Assembly (NCBI RefSeq): GCF_904846035.1
Contig: NZ_CAJGYT010000001.1
Span: 930,001 to 994,000 of the forward strand
From: Psychrobacter aestuarii
GTDB lineage: Bacteria; Pseudomonadota; Gammaproteobacteria; Pseudomonadales; Moraxellaceae
Length of the DNA stretch: 64,000 nucleotides
Reading direction: 5' to 3'
In this document: positions 9,022 through 18,367 of the stretch, piece by piece
How the letters are laid out: the number at the start of each line of letters is the position of its first letter
Position numbering within the stretch: the first letter of the stretch is position 1
Translations under genes and position numbers: made by a program
Notes under the pieces: generated by a model
What the model was told of the DNA's origin: nothing
Databases searched by the model: none
Seen by the model: the letters and a program-made list of their open reading frames with translations, nothing else

Positions 9022-9066
9022 AGAATCATACGCTTGTCTCGTCATACAACAGGTTGTATAACGGAT

Positions 9067-9621
9067 TTATTTTGGTAACAATACTTTATCGATAACGTGT
9101 ACCACGCCGTTGTTGGCTTTGATATCCGTCTTCACGATGTTGGCAGTACGACCGTTTTCGTCTTTTAGCTTGCCATCAGTGGTAATCATCAGCGTATCTT
9201 TGCTGGCGGTCATGACGTTGCCTGGCTTCACGTCTTTTGCATAAACAGGCATGGTGCCGTTCAATACGTGGTAGCCTAAGATTTTGGTCAATAGTGGCTT
9301 GTTGGCGAACAGCTGCGCTTTGGTCATGCCAGTTTCTTTAAGCACTTCCATAAACGCTTGGTTGGTTGGCGCGAATACAGTGAAGTGTGCGTCTGGGTTT
9401 GACAGTGCGTTACCGAGACCTGCTGCTTGTACCGCTTCGACCAATAGTGAAAAGTCTTTGTTATGCTGGGCGATTTGTACCACGTTCATGTTGTCCATGG
9501 CTTTATCGTGCATTGGCATGTCATTTGACATCTTGTCATGCGTCATCATGTTGTTACAAGCACTTAGACCCGCAACTGAAACCGCGAGCGCACCGATGGT
9601 AGCCAATTTGGTCAGTTTCAT
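9067..9621 (-). CDS. fasciclin (FAS1) domain lipoprotein, His/Met-rich N terminus
   Basis: A 184-residue lipoprotein with lipobox GLSAC (Cys at about residue 22). A short segment unusually rich in Met, His and Asp (MMTHDKMSNDMPMHDKAMDN) precedes one FAS1 domain at about 47-184, showing FTVFAPTNQAFMEVL, LGYHVLNG and NGVVHVIDKVLLPK. It is a paralogue of the neighbouring FAS1 gene, sharing the domain but not the linker. The His/Met-rich stretch could bind metal, which is inference. The ATG has AAGGACACTATT upstream. Confidence 0.92.
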   Translation of the reverse strand: MKLTKLATIGALAVSVAGLSACNNMMTHDKMSNDMPMHDKAMDNMNVVQIAQHNKDFSLLVEAVQAAGLGNALSNPDAHFTVFAPTNQAFMEVLKETGMTKAQLFANKPLLTKILGYHVLNGTMPVYAKDVKPGNVMTASKDTLMITTDGKLKDENGRTANIVKTDIKANNGVVHVIDKVLLPK

Positions 9622-10013
9622 AATAGTGTCCTTAATTATCGATTGATTTTGATTTTTAAAATGTGGGCCATTGCGAAAACGTACCCGATATGTCAGCGAA
9701 TTTGCTAAAGTTAAACTAACATAGTTGCTAGGAAATACCGCCAGCCTCTAAGGTTATTTTTGTAATACTGATGTAACGTCTCCTTGCCCACGTAGCACAG
9801 TTGTTCGTATATGTTTATCAATATTTGTTCCTTTTTTAAGACCGCTTGTAAATATTTAACTTATCTGTGTGGTTTTTTTTAGTCCAAAAAACTGCCCTGT
9901 ACACGCCATCTGACGCCTTGATTGCGTCTGTTTCGTGCTAAGATGTAAGCCGTTTTCAGCTTTGTTTTTATTCTTCTTTTTCCTCTTTTTTTGATAATTT
10001 AAGCAGTGCTTTT
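9622..10013. promoter_or_regulatory. divergent control region between fasciclin gene and metH, with a pyrimidine tract
   Basis: A 390-base gap between divergent genes. The last part, 9960-9994, is almost pure pyrimidine on the plus strand (mostly T with a few C) and becomes the metH leader just before the start codon. I looked for a cobalamin box and SAM riboswitch cores and saw neither. The two promoters must lie here, but no hexamer pair stands out. Confidence 0.45.
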
Positions 10014-13000
10014 ATGACTTCGATGACCGCTTCACAGACCGATACTAAGCTTGCACCTTTAAGTGAGATGCCTGCTGATAATTTTGTGCTTACCCCGCCT
10101 GAGGTGTTCCCCTTTAAAGACGCGCAGCTGACGGCGCGTACGCGTATGACGGCGGCGCTTAACGCGCGCATTTTGATGCTCGATGGCGCAATGGGCACGC
10201 AGATTCAGACCTATAAGTTAGAGGAAGTGGACTATCGCGGCGCGCGCTTTGCAGACATTACCCAAGAGGTGAAAGGCAACAATGATTTGCTGGTGCTGAG
10301 CAAGCCTGAGCTGATTCAAAAGATTCATGGCGACCATTTGGCGGCAGGTGCGGACATCATCGAGACCAACAGCTTTAACGGTACGCGTCTGTCGATGGCA
10401 GATTATGATATGGAGTATCTGGTGCCTGAGATTAACCGCGTAGCGGCGCAACTCGCGCGCGCGGCAGCAGATGAATACAGCGCCAAAACGCCTGATAAGC
10501 CGCGCTTTGTGGCAGGGGTTTTGGGTCCAACTTCGCGCACTTGCTCGATATCGCCTGATGTCAATGACCCCGCCTACCGCAACGTGACCTTTGACCAGCT
10601 GGTACTCAATTACCGCGAGGCAACGCTGGCATTGATTGAAGGCGGCGTGGACATCATTTTGATTGAGACCATCTTTGACACCCTAAATGCTAAGGCGGCG
10701 ATTTTTGCGGTGCTTGAGGTGTTTGATGATATTGGCTTTGAGCTGCCGATTATGATTTCGGGCACGATTACCGATGCCTCAGGGCGCACGCTGTCAGGAC
10801 AAACGGCGGAAGCCTTTTATAACTCGATTCGCCATGCCAAGCCCATCTCGGTTGGCTTTAACTGTGCGCTCGGTGCCGATGCGCTAAAGCCGCACATTCA
10901 GACGCTCTCTGACATTGCCGATTGCTACGTGTCCGCGCACCCGAACGCTGGCTTGCCCAACGAGTTTGGCGAATATGACGAGACCGCCGAAGAAACGGCA
11001 GCGCTGCTCGAGAGCTTTGCCAAATCAGGTATTTTAAACATCGTCGGTGGCTGCTGTGGTACGACGCCTGCGCATATTCGCAGCATCGCCGATATGGTAG
11101 CAAACTACCCACCGCGCAGCATTCCTACCATTGCGCCCGCCTGCCGATTGTCGGGGCTAGAGCCATTTAACATCACCAAAGACAGTCTATTCGTCAACGT
11201 CGGTGAGCGTACCAACGTCACAGGCTCCAAGAAGTTTTTGCGCCTGATTAAAACCGAAGCCTACACCGAGGCGCTGGATGTAGCACGCGACCAAGTCGAG
11301 GGCGGCGCGCAAATCGTCGATATCAACATGGACGAAGGGATGCTCGACTCCAAGCAGGCGATGATTCACTTTGTCAACCTCGTCTCAGGCGAGCCTGATA
11401 TCAGCCGCGTGCCCTTGATGATTGACTCGTCAAAATGGGACATTATTGAGGAAGGGCTCAAACGCACGCAAGGTAAAGCGGTGGTCAACTCCATCTCCTT
11501 AAAAGAAGGCTATGAGGAATTCGTGGACAAGGCGCGTCTGTGTATGCGCTACGGCGCGGCGGTCATCGTCATGGCATTCGATGAAGACGGGCAAGCGGAC
11601 ACCGAGCAGCGCAAGATTGACATCTGTAAGCGCAGCTATGACATCTTGGTCGATGAAGTGGGCTTTCCGAGCGAAGACATTATCTTTGATCCCAATATCT
11701 TTGCGGTCGCCACAGGCATCACCGAGCACAACAACTATGGCGCGGACTTTATCAACGCCACCAAATGGATTACCGACAATCTGCCCAATGCCATGGTCTC
11801 AGGCGGCGTGTCAAACGTGTCGTTCAGCTTCCGTGGCAACCCCATCCGCGAAGCGATTAACGCCGTATTCTTGTATCACGCCATTCAAAACGGTCTAACC
11901 ATGGGTATCGTCAACCCATCGATGCTCGAGGTGTATGACGAAATCCCGCTGGACGCCCGCAATGCCATCGAAGATGTGATGCTGAACCAAAACCAAGGCG
12001 ACAGCGGTCAAGACGCCACCGAGCGCCTGATGACCATCGCCGAGCATTATCAATCGGGCGGCAAGAAAAAAGACAGCGGTGCAGACCTCACTTGGCGCGA
12101 AGATACCGTCGAAAAACGCATCGCGCACGCGCTGATTAAAGGCATCACCACCTATATCGACGCCGATACCGAAGAGGCGCGCCTCAAGTACGACCGCCCA
12201 CTCGATGTCATCGAAGGACCTTTGATGGATGGCATGAACATCGTCGGTGACCTATTTGGCGCGGGCAAAATGTTCTTACCGCAGGTGGTCAAATCGGCAC
12301 GCGTCATGAAGCAATCGGTCGCGTGGCTAAACCCCTATATCGAAGCCGAAAAAGTCGAAGGCGAAACCAAAGGTAAAGTCCTGATGGCGACCGTCAAAGG
12401 CGACGTGCACGATATCGGCAAAAACATCGTCGGCGTGGTGCTCGGCTGTAATGGCTATGACATCATTGACCTCGGCGTCATGGTACCGTGTGAAAAAATC
12501 CTCGATACCGCCATCAAAGAGAACGTCGATGTCATCGGGCTATCAGGGCTCATCACCCCAAGCCTTGATGAAATGGTCTATGTCGCCAAGCAAATGCAAG
12601 AGCGCGGCATGACTCTGCCGTTGATGATTGGCGGTGCGACCACCTCAAAAGCGCATACCGCCGTCAAAATCGAGCCACAATATCAAAACGATGCCGTCAT
12701 CTATGTCGCCGATGCCTCACGCGCGGTCGGTGTGGTGACCAAGTTACTCTCCAAAGAAAACCGCGTCGCCCTCATCGAAGACACACGCGCAGAATATGTC
12801 GCCGTGCGTGAGCGCCTTGCCAAGCGCCAACCCAAAGCCGCAAAACTGTCCTATGCCGAATCGGTCGAGATGGGCTTTGCCTTTGATTGGGAGAGCTATA
12901 CCCCGCCTGTGCCCAATAAACTCGGACAAACCGTGCTGGACGACTATCCGCTAGACAATCTGCTCCCATATATCGACTGGACGCCGTTCTTTATCTCGTG

Positions 13001-13814
13001 GGGACTGGTGGGCAAATACCCCAAAATCCTAAAGGATGACGTGGTGGGCGAAGAAGCGACCGACCTATATAACAACGCGCAAACCTTGTTACGACAAATG
13101 ATTGATGAGCGTCTCATCAGCGCAAAAGGCGTGTTCAGCCTGATGCCCGCCCGCCGTACAGACGCGGACACCGTGACCGTCTATGACGCCGAGCCCAGCC
13201 AAGGCGGACAGCCCACGCATCAGTTTGAGCACCTGCGCCAACAAAGCGACAAAGCCAGCGGCAAGCCCAACTTTAGCCTTGCTGACTTTATTTCGCCATC
13301 GGAGTCGCACACCGACTATTTGGGCGGCTTTACCGTCTCCATCATCGGTGCTGAAACGCTGGCTGAGGACTACAAAGCACGCGGCGACGACTACAACGCC
13401 ATCATGGTACAAGCGCTGTGCGACCGCCTTGCCGAAGCCTTTGCCGAGCATCTGCACGAGCTGATCCGTAAAGACTATTGGGGCTATCAGCCCAGCGAAG
13501 CGCTGAGCAATGACGAGCTGATTAAAGAAAAATACGTCGGCATCCGCCCCGCCCCTGGCTATCCCGCCTGCCCTGAGCATACCGAAAAAGGCAAGCTCTT
13601 TGACTGGCTGGGTACGGTCGATGCCATCGGCACGACACTCACCGAAAGCTACGCCATGTGGCCTGCCTCCTCGGTCAGCGGCTTTTATTATTCGCACCCT
13701 GATAGCGAATACTTTAATGTCGGTAAAATCAGCCGCGACCAGCTCGAGAGCTACGCCGAGCGTAAAGGCTGGGATATGAAAACAGCGGAAAAGTGGCTTA
13801 ATCCAAACCTATAG
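10014..13814 (+). CDS. metH: cobalamin-dependent methionine synthase
   Basis: A 1266-residue cytosolic enzyme that makes methionine from homocysteine using methyl-tetrahydrofolate and methylcobalamin. All modules are visible: the homocysteine-binding domain with zinc cysteines in VGFNCALG (about 284) and [10 protein letters not shown] (about 346-347); the pterin-binding domain ([13 protein letters not shown], about 393); the cobalamin cap and Rossmann domain with the cobalt-ligating [10 protein letters not shown] (about 798-807) and [15 protein letters not shown]; and the AdoMet reactivation domain ending in [12 protein letters not shown] (about 1178). The length is slightly over the usual 1220-1230 because of an N-terminal extension and a short insert around 1070-1090. 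The second ATG at 10023 is an alternative start, since no strong ribosome binding site favours either. It stands alone with its own terminator. Confidence 0.98.
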   Translation: MTSMTASQTDTKLAPLSEMPADNFVLTPPEVFPFKDAQLTARTRMTAALNARILMLDGAMGTQIQTYKLEEVDYRGARFADITQEVKGNNDLLVLSKPELIQKIHGDHLAAGADIIETNSFNGTRLSMADYDMEYLVPEINRVAAQLARAAADEYSAKTPDKPRFVAGVLGPTSRTCSISPDVNDPAYRNVTFDQLVLNYREATLALIEGGVDIILIETIFDTLNAKAAIFAVLEVFDDIGFELPIMISGTITDASGRTLSGQTAEAFYNSIRHAKPISVGFNCALGADALKPHIQTLSDIADCYVSAHPNAGLPNEFGEYDETAEETAALLESFAKSGILNIVGGCCGTTPAHIRSIADMVANYPPRSIPTIAPACRLSGLEPFNITKDSLFVNVGERTNVTGSKKFLRLIKTEAYTEALDVARDQVEGGAQIVDINMDEGMLDSKQAMIHFVNLVSGEPDISRVPLMIDSSKWDIIEEGLKRTQGKAVVNSISLKEGYEEFVDKARLCMRYGAAVIVMAFDEDGQADTEQRKIDICKRSYDILVDEVGFPSEDIIFDPNIFAVATGITEHNNYGADFINATKWITDNLPNAMVSGGVSNVSFSFRGNPIREAINAVFLYHAIQNGLTMGIVNPSMLEVYDEIPLDARNAIEDVMLNQNQGDSGQDATERLMTIAEHYQSGGKKKDSGADLTWREDTVEKRIAHALIKGITTYIDADTEEARLKYDRPLDVIEGPLMDGMNIVGDLFGAGKMFLPQVVKSARVMKQSVAWLNPYIEAEKVEGETKGKVLMATVKGDVHDIGKNIVGVVLGCNGYDIIDLGVMVPCEKILDTAIKENVDVIGLSGLITPSLDEMVYVAKQMQERGMTLPLMIGGATTSKAHTAVKIEPQYQNDAVIYVADASRAVGVVTKLLSKENRVALIEDTRAEYVAVRERLAKRQPKAAKLSYAESVEMGFAFDWESYTPPVPNKLGQTVLDDYPLDNLLPYIDWTPFFISWGLVGKYPKILKDDVVGEEATDLYNNAQTLLRQMIDERLISAKGVFSLMPARRTDADTVTVYDAEPSQGGQPTHQFEHLRQQSDKASGKPNFSLADFISPSESHTDYLGGFTVSIIGAETLAEDYKARGDDYNAIMVQALCDRLAEAFAEHLHELIRKDYWGYQPSEALSNDELIKEKYVGIRPAPGYPACPEHTEKGKLFDWLGTVDAIGTTLTESYAMWPASSVSGFYYSHPDSEYFNVGKISRDQLESYAERKGWDMKTAEKWLNPNL

Positions 13815-13835
13815 CCCCTTAACCACATAAAACAC

Positions 13836-13870
13836 AGGCTTATTCATGAACGCATGGATAAGCTTTTTTT
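13836..13870 (+). terminator. Rho-independent terminator of metH
   Basis: The stem GGCTTAT-CATG / CATG-ATAAGCT with one internal mismatch and a four-base loop is followed by seven T residues, starting 22 bases after the metH stop. Confidence 0.9.
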
Positions 13871-13991
13871 GTGCCCGTCTACCCGAGCAAACTTATCGCT
13901 GCCCTTAACACAACCGATTGTTATCATTTTGCCTTGCTGTGCGTGTTAAGTTATTCCTTGCTTTGTTATTTATTAAAGGATGATACTTGCC

Positions 13992-14930
13992 GTGATTCTC
14001 AATCAGATTGCACAACTCTCAAGCTGGATTGGCAAAACCTTTGCTATCTGGGCATTGGTCAGCGCCGTGTTAGGCTTTGTTTTTCCCGATATTTTTTCCG
14101 CGCTCGCGTTTTTGATCGTGCCGATATTGGGCATTATCATGTTTGGGATGGGCATGACGCTAAAGACGGATGACTTTATCGAGATTATCAAACGTCCCAA
14201 GCCTGTACTGATTGGACTACTCGCGCAATTTACTCTCATGCCCCTGATTGCTTATCTGCTCACGGTGGTCTTTCACCTTGATCCGCTGATTGCGGTCGGG
14301 GTCATCTTGGTCGGCTGCTGTCCTGGTGGCACATCGAGCAATGTCATCACCTTTTTGGCAAAGGGCGATGTCGCGCTCAGTGTCGCGATTACCTCCATAT
14401 CTACCCTGCTCGCGCCCTTTTTGACGCCGCTGCTGCTCAGCCTGTTCGCAGGTCAGCTGATTGATATCGACCTAGCAAACATGATGCTGACGATTACCAA
14501 AATCGTCATCGTGCCCATCGTCTTGGGTATCGTATTTCATAAGCTGCTCGGTGACAGGGTCGAGTTCGCCACCGCCGTACTGCCGATAGTGTCGGTGCTG
14601 GGCATCTCTATCATCATCGCGGCAGTGGTCGCGGTGTCCAAAGCGACCATCTTAGACAGCGGCGCGCTGGTGTTTATGGTCGTCGCTCTACATAATATGA
14701 TCGGCTATACGCTCGGCTACACCATCGCTCGCGTGCTCGGCTTTAGTGAGCGCCAACGCCGCGCCATTATGGTCGAGGTGGGGATGCAAAACTCAGGACT
14801 GGGCGCTGCCCTCGCGGCAACGTACTTTAACCCCGTCGCCGCGCTACCAAGTGCGATATTTAGTGTGTGGCATAACTTTAGCGGCGCGCTGGTGGCGAAT
14901 ATTTTTGCGAAGCGAGATGATGTTGTTTAA
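13992..14930 (+). CDS. bile acid:sodium symporter (BASS) family transporter
   Basis: An integral membrane Na+-coupled carrier of organic anions, 312 residues and about nine or ten helices. The family motifs are VGCCPGGTSSNVITFLAKGD (about residues 105-124) and VEVGMQNSGLGAALA (about 260). The GTG at 13992 is preferred because AAAGGATGA lies nine bases before it; an ATG at 13980 overlaps that ribosome binding site and would add four residues (MILA). Substrates of bacterial members range from pantoate to pyruvate and bile acids, and the sequence does not decide. A terminator follows. Confidence 0.88.
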   Translation: MILNQIAQLSSWIGKTFAIWALVSAVLGFVFPDIFSALAFLIVPILGIIMFGMGMTLKTDDFIEIIKRPKPVLIGLLAQFTLMPLIAYLLTVVFHLDPLIAVGVILVGCCPGGTSSNVITFLAKGDVALSVAITSISTLLAPFLTPLLLSLFAGQLIDIDLANMMLTITKIVIVPIVLGIVFHKLLGDRVEFATAVLPIVSVLGISIIIAAVVAVSKATILDSGALVFMVVALHNMIGYTLGYTIARVLGFSERQRRAIMVEVGMQNSGLGAALAATYFNPVAALPSAIFSVWHNFSGALVANIFAKRDDVV

Positions 14931-14956
14931 ATAGATAACTGGTTTAGATTATTAAT

Positions 14957-14995
14957 AATGGCGTATTCAAATCGATTTGGATACGCTATTTTTTA
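14957..14995 (+). terminator. Rho-independent terminator of the BASS transporter gene
   Basis: The stem GCGTAT-CAAAT / ATTTG-ATACGC with a G-T wobble and a two-base centre is followed by TATTTTTTAT, about 30 bases after the stop codon. Confidence 0.82.
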
Positions 14996-15061
14996 TGACT
15001 CGTTGTCCCATACATATCAATCTACGCTAAAATATAAGGACTCTTAGCCTATCGGAAAATA

Positions 15062-17047
15062 ATGATGACAAATGAAGTAATAGACAGTATCAAACTATGG
15101 TTTCATGAGGACATTACAGAGTTTAACTCAGAAGACGGACTAAAAAAGGAAAACCCTTTCGAGCTTAAGCGCTTTAATATTATAGTAGGAGCAAATAATT
15201 CAGGAAAAAGCCGTTTCATGCGTGAGCTTGGTATAACAATATTTAATAACAACGCTCGATATAGACAGCTATCTTCTTTCATAGATATTCTTGATGAAGC
15301 TTCCAGCATATTCAAAGACAATATACCCAATGCAATCCCTAATGTAGACAAAAGCACTAGCTATAGTATTACCAATATTATTAGCGAATACCAAACAACA
15401 ATGAATACTATAAACTATTATATCGAGCACCTTAAAAAAAAGCATTACCCACGTGGGTATTTTAATCAAAACCCTTTTTTATATAAGGTATACGAACTCA
15501 GACAATCAAACGATAACGATAGAGAAGACTTATTAAAAAATTTAAAAAATTTAAATTCAAGAATATTAGATTTGAGCGATAGAGAAGACATCAAAGCAGT
15601 CATGAGAAAAAGTGTATTCTATATTAATAACTTAAGAAGCCTAAAATCACTTGCAAATGGTAATAGAAAAAATATCGTTGAACAAGACTCTATTGTGCAT
15701 CCACTGTTAAACTGTGTAGCAGAGGACTATCAATTTTCCGAAAAGCAAATTATATCAGGTGAGGATTTTTTTGACTTCTTAGCAGACTCGCTATTGGGCA
15801 TGCCTAATGAACGTCAAAATGTTGTTGACTATCAAAAACTACTCTCACGCTATTTTTTCAATAACCAAGAAGTTACCATCATTCCAAATCGCACAAGTAA
15901 CACTTTACAAATAAAAATTGGAGAAGATCAGCAGTTCCCTATTTCTAATTTGGGCGACGGCTTGCAACAAGTTATTATTTTGACTTACAAAGCTTTTTTA
16001 ATTAAAGAACCTACTTTCTTTCTTATAGAAGAACCAGAGATGCATTTACATGCAGGCTATGTAAAGCAAGTCGTAAAATTTCTAATGAACGAAACTAGCC
16101 ATTACTATATGGCAACCACGCATTCAAACTATCTATTAGATATGATCAATGAAGACCAGCGTATTGCCCTTTATCGCGTTGATAGAGAACAGAACGAAGA
16201 AAACCCTCAACAATATGAGACCATTATCAAGCGCTGTGACAACGACCGTACTATATTGCGTACACTTGGCGTCTCACCGTCTTCGGTATTTTTAGCAAAC
16301 TGCACTATTTGGGTAGAAGGTATCACTGACCGACTCTACTTTGTTCAATATCTAAGAAAATATTTGGAAGAGCTAAAGACCACTGACGAAGAACTATGGA
16401 AAGATTACTCACGTTTTATCGATGGTTATCATTATGCATTTGTAGAGTATCAAGGCTCTAATCTTGACCATTGGGATTTTGAAGTAGACTGCCCTGATGA
16501 CGTTAATAGCAGCTTCGATAAAGGGCTCCCTGCTCTATTAACCACTTCACACGCTCTCGTCATTGCTGATGCAGACTTGAGAGACAAGCCTAGATTTACA
16601 GAGCTTCAAAATCAATTGAACGATAATATGATCGTTACCCAAGGTAAGGAAACAGAAAATACGTTACCTACTAACCTTTTAAAAAAGAAATTCTTTTCCA
16701 TGTGTCCTGAAAATGGATTATCTAACCAAGGTAGAAAGAAAAAGCTAGAAAATTTTGAAGAATATGATAAGTATTTTGATAGTACACATGAGACCTCAGA
16801 TTTAGGTATTGGCGATTATCTAAATAATATACTTGAAGCAATGCGCACAGACGAAATACTACCTCCTATACCCGAAGACAAAAATTCTTTTACATTTTCA
16901 GATGGTGGTCAAAAAACCATAAAGAATAAGTCAGATTTTTGTCGCGACATTGTGGGTTTGATGGAAGAAGAGGAATGGACGCTCACAGAATCAGCAAGAT
17001 TAATATGTGAAAAAATATTTGAGCACATTAAAAGAAATAATAGCTAA
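15062..17047 (+). CDS. OLD-like AAA ATPase with TOPRIM nuclease domain (putative defence protein)
   Basis: A 661-residue protein with an ABC/SMC-type ATPase split by a long helical insert, then a TOPRIM-like domain. Walker A is VGANNSGKS at about residues 42-50; the signature-like LGDGLQQ is near 297; Walker B FFLIEEPEMHLH is near 319; the switch histidine is in TTHSNY near 352. The TOPRIM part shows IWVEGITDRLYF (acidic residue near 418) and LVIADADLRD (DxD near 503). This is the overcoming-lysogenization-defect layout, found in stand-alone nucleases and in defence systems such as Gabija. Base composition is clearly more AT-rich than both sides, suggesting transfer. Its stop codon is two bases from that of a convergent gene for a PD-(D/E)xK-like protein. 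No UvrD-like helicase is nearby, so it is not a standard Gabija pair. Confidence 0.85.
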   Translation: MMTNEVIDSIKLWFHEDITEFNSEDGLKKENPFELKRFNIIVGANNSGKSRFMRELGITIFNNNARYRQLSSFIDILDEASSIFKDNIPNAIPNVDKSTSYSITNIISEYQTTMNTINYYIEHLKKKHYPRGYFNQNPFLYKVYELRQSNDNDREDLLKNLKNLNSRILDLSDREDIKAVMRKSVFYINNLRSLKSLANGNRKNIVEQDSIVHPLLNCVAEDYQFSEKQIISGEDFFDFLADSLLGMPNERQNVVDYQKLLSRYFFNNQEVTIIPNRTSNTLQIKIGEDQQFPISNLGDGLQQVIILTYKAFLIKEPTFFLIEEPEMHLHAGYVKQVVKFLMNETSHYYMATTHSNYLLDMINEDQRIALYRVDREQNEENPQQYETIIKRCDNDRTILRTLGVSPSSVFLANCTIWVEGITDRLYFVQYLRKYLEELKTTDEELWKDYSRFIDGYHYAFVEYQGSNLDHWDFEVDCPDDVNSSFDKGLPALLTTSHALVIADADLRDKPRFTELQNQLNDNMIVTQGKETENTLPTNLLKKKFFSMCPENGLSNQGRKKKLENFEEYDKYFDSTHETSDLGIGDYLNNILEAMRTDEILPPIPEDKNSFTFSDGGQKTIKNKSDFCRDIVGLMEEEEWTLTESARLICEKIFEHIKRNNS

Positions 17048-17049
17048 CC

Positions 17050-17550
17050 TTAGCTCTTTGGAACAAACAAAACATCATATAAAGCCTCGATACTGTCGTA
17101 ACGATCAAATCGAGATCTATTAATAGTGCGGATATTAGGGCGTTCAGCTTTTATACCATCCGCATTAGCTTTAGTATGTTTTGCAACTTTAGCATTTTCT
17201 AGTCCAGTTAATGGCTTGCCAGCCTCAGAACCAAAAAAGTAAAACGAGCGCAGCTCCAAAGTATCTTCATCAAATTCTATCCAAACAATACACCCTGAAG
17301 GCTTGTTCGCTAGTCGTACATTCACCTTTTGACTTGATGCTCTAGCACCTAATTTTGACGTTTTGAGCTGGATATGACGAATGATATTATTCTCTTCAAG
17401 GACAATGTCACAACCAGCGTTATCCACTTCAGGTTTCATGACTTCTAGTTGGCAATCATCTTTTAGCCAGGATAACTTTAGCATCTCACCAATAAATAGA
17501 TGCTCAATAAGCTTTTCTCGAAAGCTTGAATGTTCAAAATGCTTACTCAT
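17050..17550 (-). CDS. PD-(D/E)xK nuclease-like protein
   Basis: A 166-residue protein of restriction-endonuclease-like fold by motif: Glu22 in the first helix, Asp48 in NAGCDIVLEE, then Gln61 and Lys63 in IRHIQLKTSK, the E...D...QxK variant of the active site. A second strand with IVWIEFDEDTLELRSFYFFG follows, and the C-terminal third is basic. I do not recognise the specific family. It is convergent with the OLD-like ATPase gene with a two-base gap and shares its AT-rich composition, so the two may have arrived together; convergent orientation, however, means they are not one operon. The ATG at 17550 is used; upstream sequence is AT-rich with only AAGG as a possible ribosome binding site. 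Confidence 0.7.
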   Translation of the reverse strand: MSKHFEHSSFREKLIEHLFIGEMLKLSWLKDDCQLEVMKPEVDNAGCDIVLEENNIIRHIQLKTSKLGARASSQKVNVRLANKPSGCIVWIEFDEDTLELRSFYFFGSEAGKPLTGLENAKVAKHTKANADGIKAERPNIRTINRSRFDRYDSIEALYDVLFVPKS

Positions 17551-17576
17551 AATTTACCTTAATACTCTGTAGTAGC

Positions 17577-17723
17577 TCAATCTGCGTTACTCTTCCCCCG
17601 CCGACACCGCTCAGAACAATAAATCACCTGCTCCCAGTCCTTTTCCCACTTTTTGCGCCATGTAAACGGGCGCTGGCAGACGGGGCAGATTTTTTGCGGT
17701 AGGTTGACTTTTTTATGTGCCAT
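17577..17723 (-). CDS. DUF2256 small zinc-binding protein
   Basis: A 48-residue protein found by reading the minus strand by eye. It contains [17 protein letters not shown] and [10 protein letters not shown], i.e. CxxC...CxxxC with the conserved PFTWRKKW core that defines the DUF2256 family. The four cysteines suggest one structural zinc. The ATG at 17723 has AAAGG upstream. The family is widespread, small and uncharacterised; in many genomes it sits near photolyase or cryptochrome-type genes, which are not seen here. Confidence 0.85.
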   Translation of the reverse strand: MAHKKVNLPQKICPVCQRPFTWRKKWEKDWEQVIYCSERCRRGKSNAD

Positions 17724-17791
17724 AGTGATACCTTTTTATCCATTATTTTTAGGCGTATTTAGCAGCGTGTGCCAGTACCCATTGCCATATA

Positions 17792-18331
17792 CTAACCATC
17801 TGATAGTAGCAGCATCCAATCAAAAGTTACCATCGTATATATACAGGCAAGTGAAGCTCCTACTATAGAAAGCTGAATCATCAGTCTTCGGTATTTAACC
17901 AACTTTGGGTCACAACGCTTAGCAACGATGTAATTGCGATTGGAAAACGCCACTTGAACATGCCATGCCTTTAATCTTTTTAGTTCGTTTTTTCCCATAA
18001 ACATGCACGCTATCAGCACAGCCCACAAAGACAAGGTAAACGGTAGTATAAGCAGTAAATGAAGCCGCCTTTCTCTTGGCATACCCTCAAAATACACCCA
18101 GCCTTCCTGAGCGGTTAACCAATAAATCCACGCTTTCAGAGCAAGGATAGTGACCATCACAAAAATCAGCCAAAAGTTCTTGATACCTTTTAAGCTCACA
18201 CGCAGACACCAGCAGTAATAATGCCATTTGTAGGTATCTGCTCTTTTTTTAACGTGGATAGTCCCTTTTTTTATCTCACGCGCATAGCGAATGTTTGGGT
18301 CTGAATGAAAGGTTTGCTTAAAAAGGTTCAT
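17792..18331 (-). CDS. membrane protein of unknown function in the giant-ATPase cluster
   Basis: A 179-residue protein that I do not recognise. A basic, aromatic N-terminal part (residues 1-50, with CWCLRVSLKGIKNFW at its end) is followed by hydrophobic segments at about 53-72, 91-112 and 150-172. The ATG at 18331 has AAGGG upstream. It lies 36 bases downstream of the 2055-residue ATPase gene on the same strand and is probably cotranscribed. The codon use is more AT-rich than that of the ATPase gene, as in the other unknown membrane gene on its far side. Confidence 0.7.
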   Translation of the reverse strand: MNLFKQTFHSDPNIRYAREIKKGTIHVKKRADTYKWHYYCWCLRVSLKGIKNFWLIFVMVTILALKAWIYWLTAQEGWVYFEGMPRERRLHLLLILPFTLSLWAVLIACMFMGKNELKRLKAWHVQVAFSNRNYIVAKRCDPKLVKYRRLMIQLSIVGASLACIYTMVTFDWMLLLSDG

Positions 18332-18367
18332 CGTTAACCCTTACTATTGAGCTTCACTCTTTTCACT

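Noticed and set aside
9780..10013. Cobalamin or SAM riboswitch before metH
   Set aside because: No B12 box or SAM-I core was found; only a pyrimidine tract.
15062..17047. Gabija defence system (GajA)
   Set aside because: The ATPase/TOPRIM layout fits, but the required UvrD-like helicase GajB is absent next to it; the neighbour is a small PD-(D/E)xK-like protein in opposite orientation.
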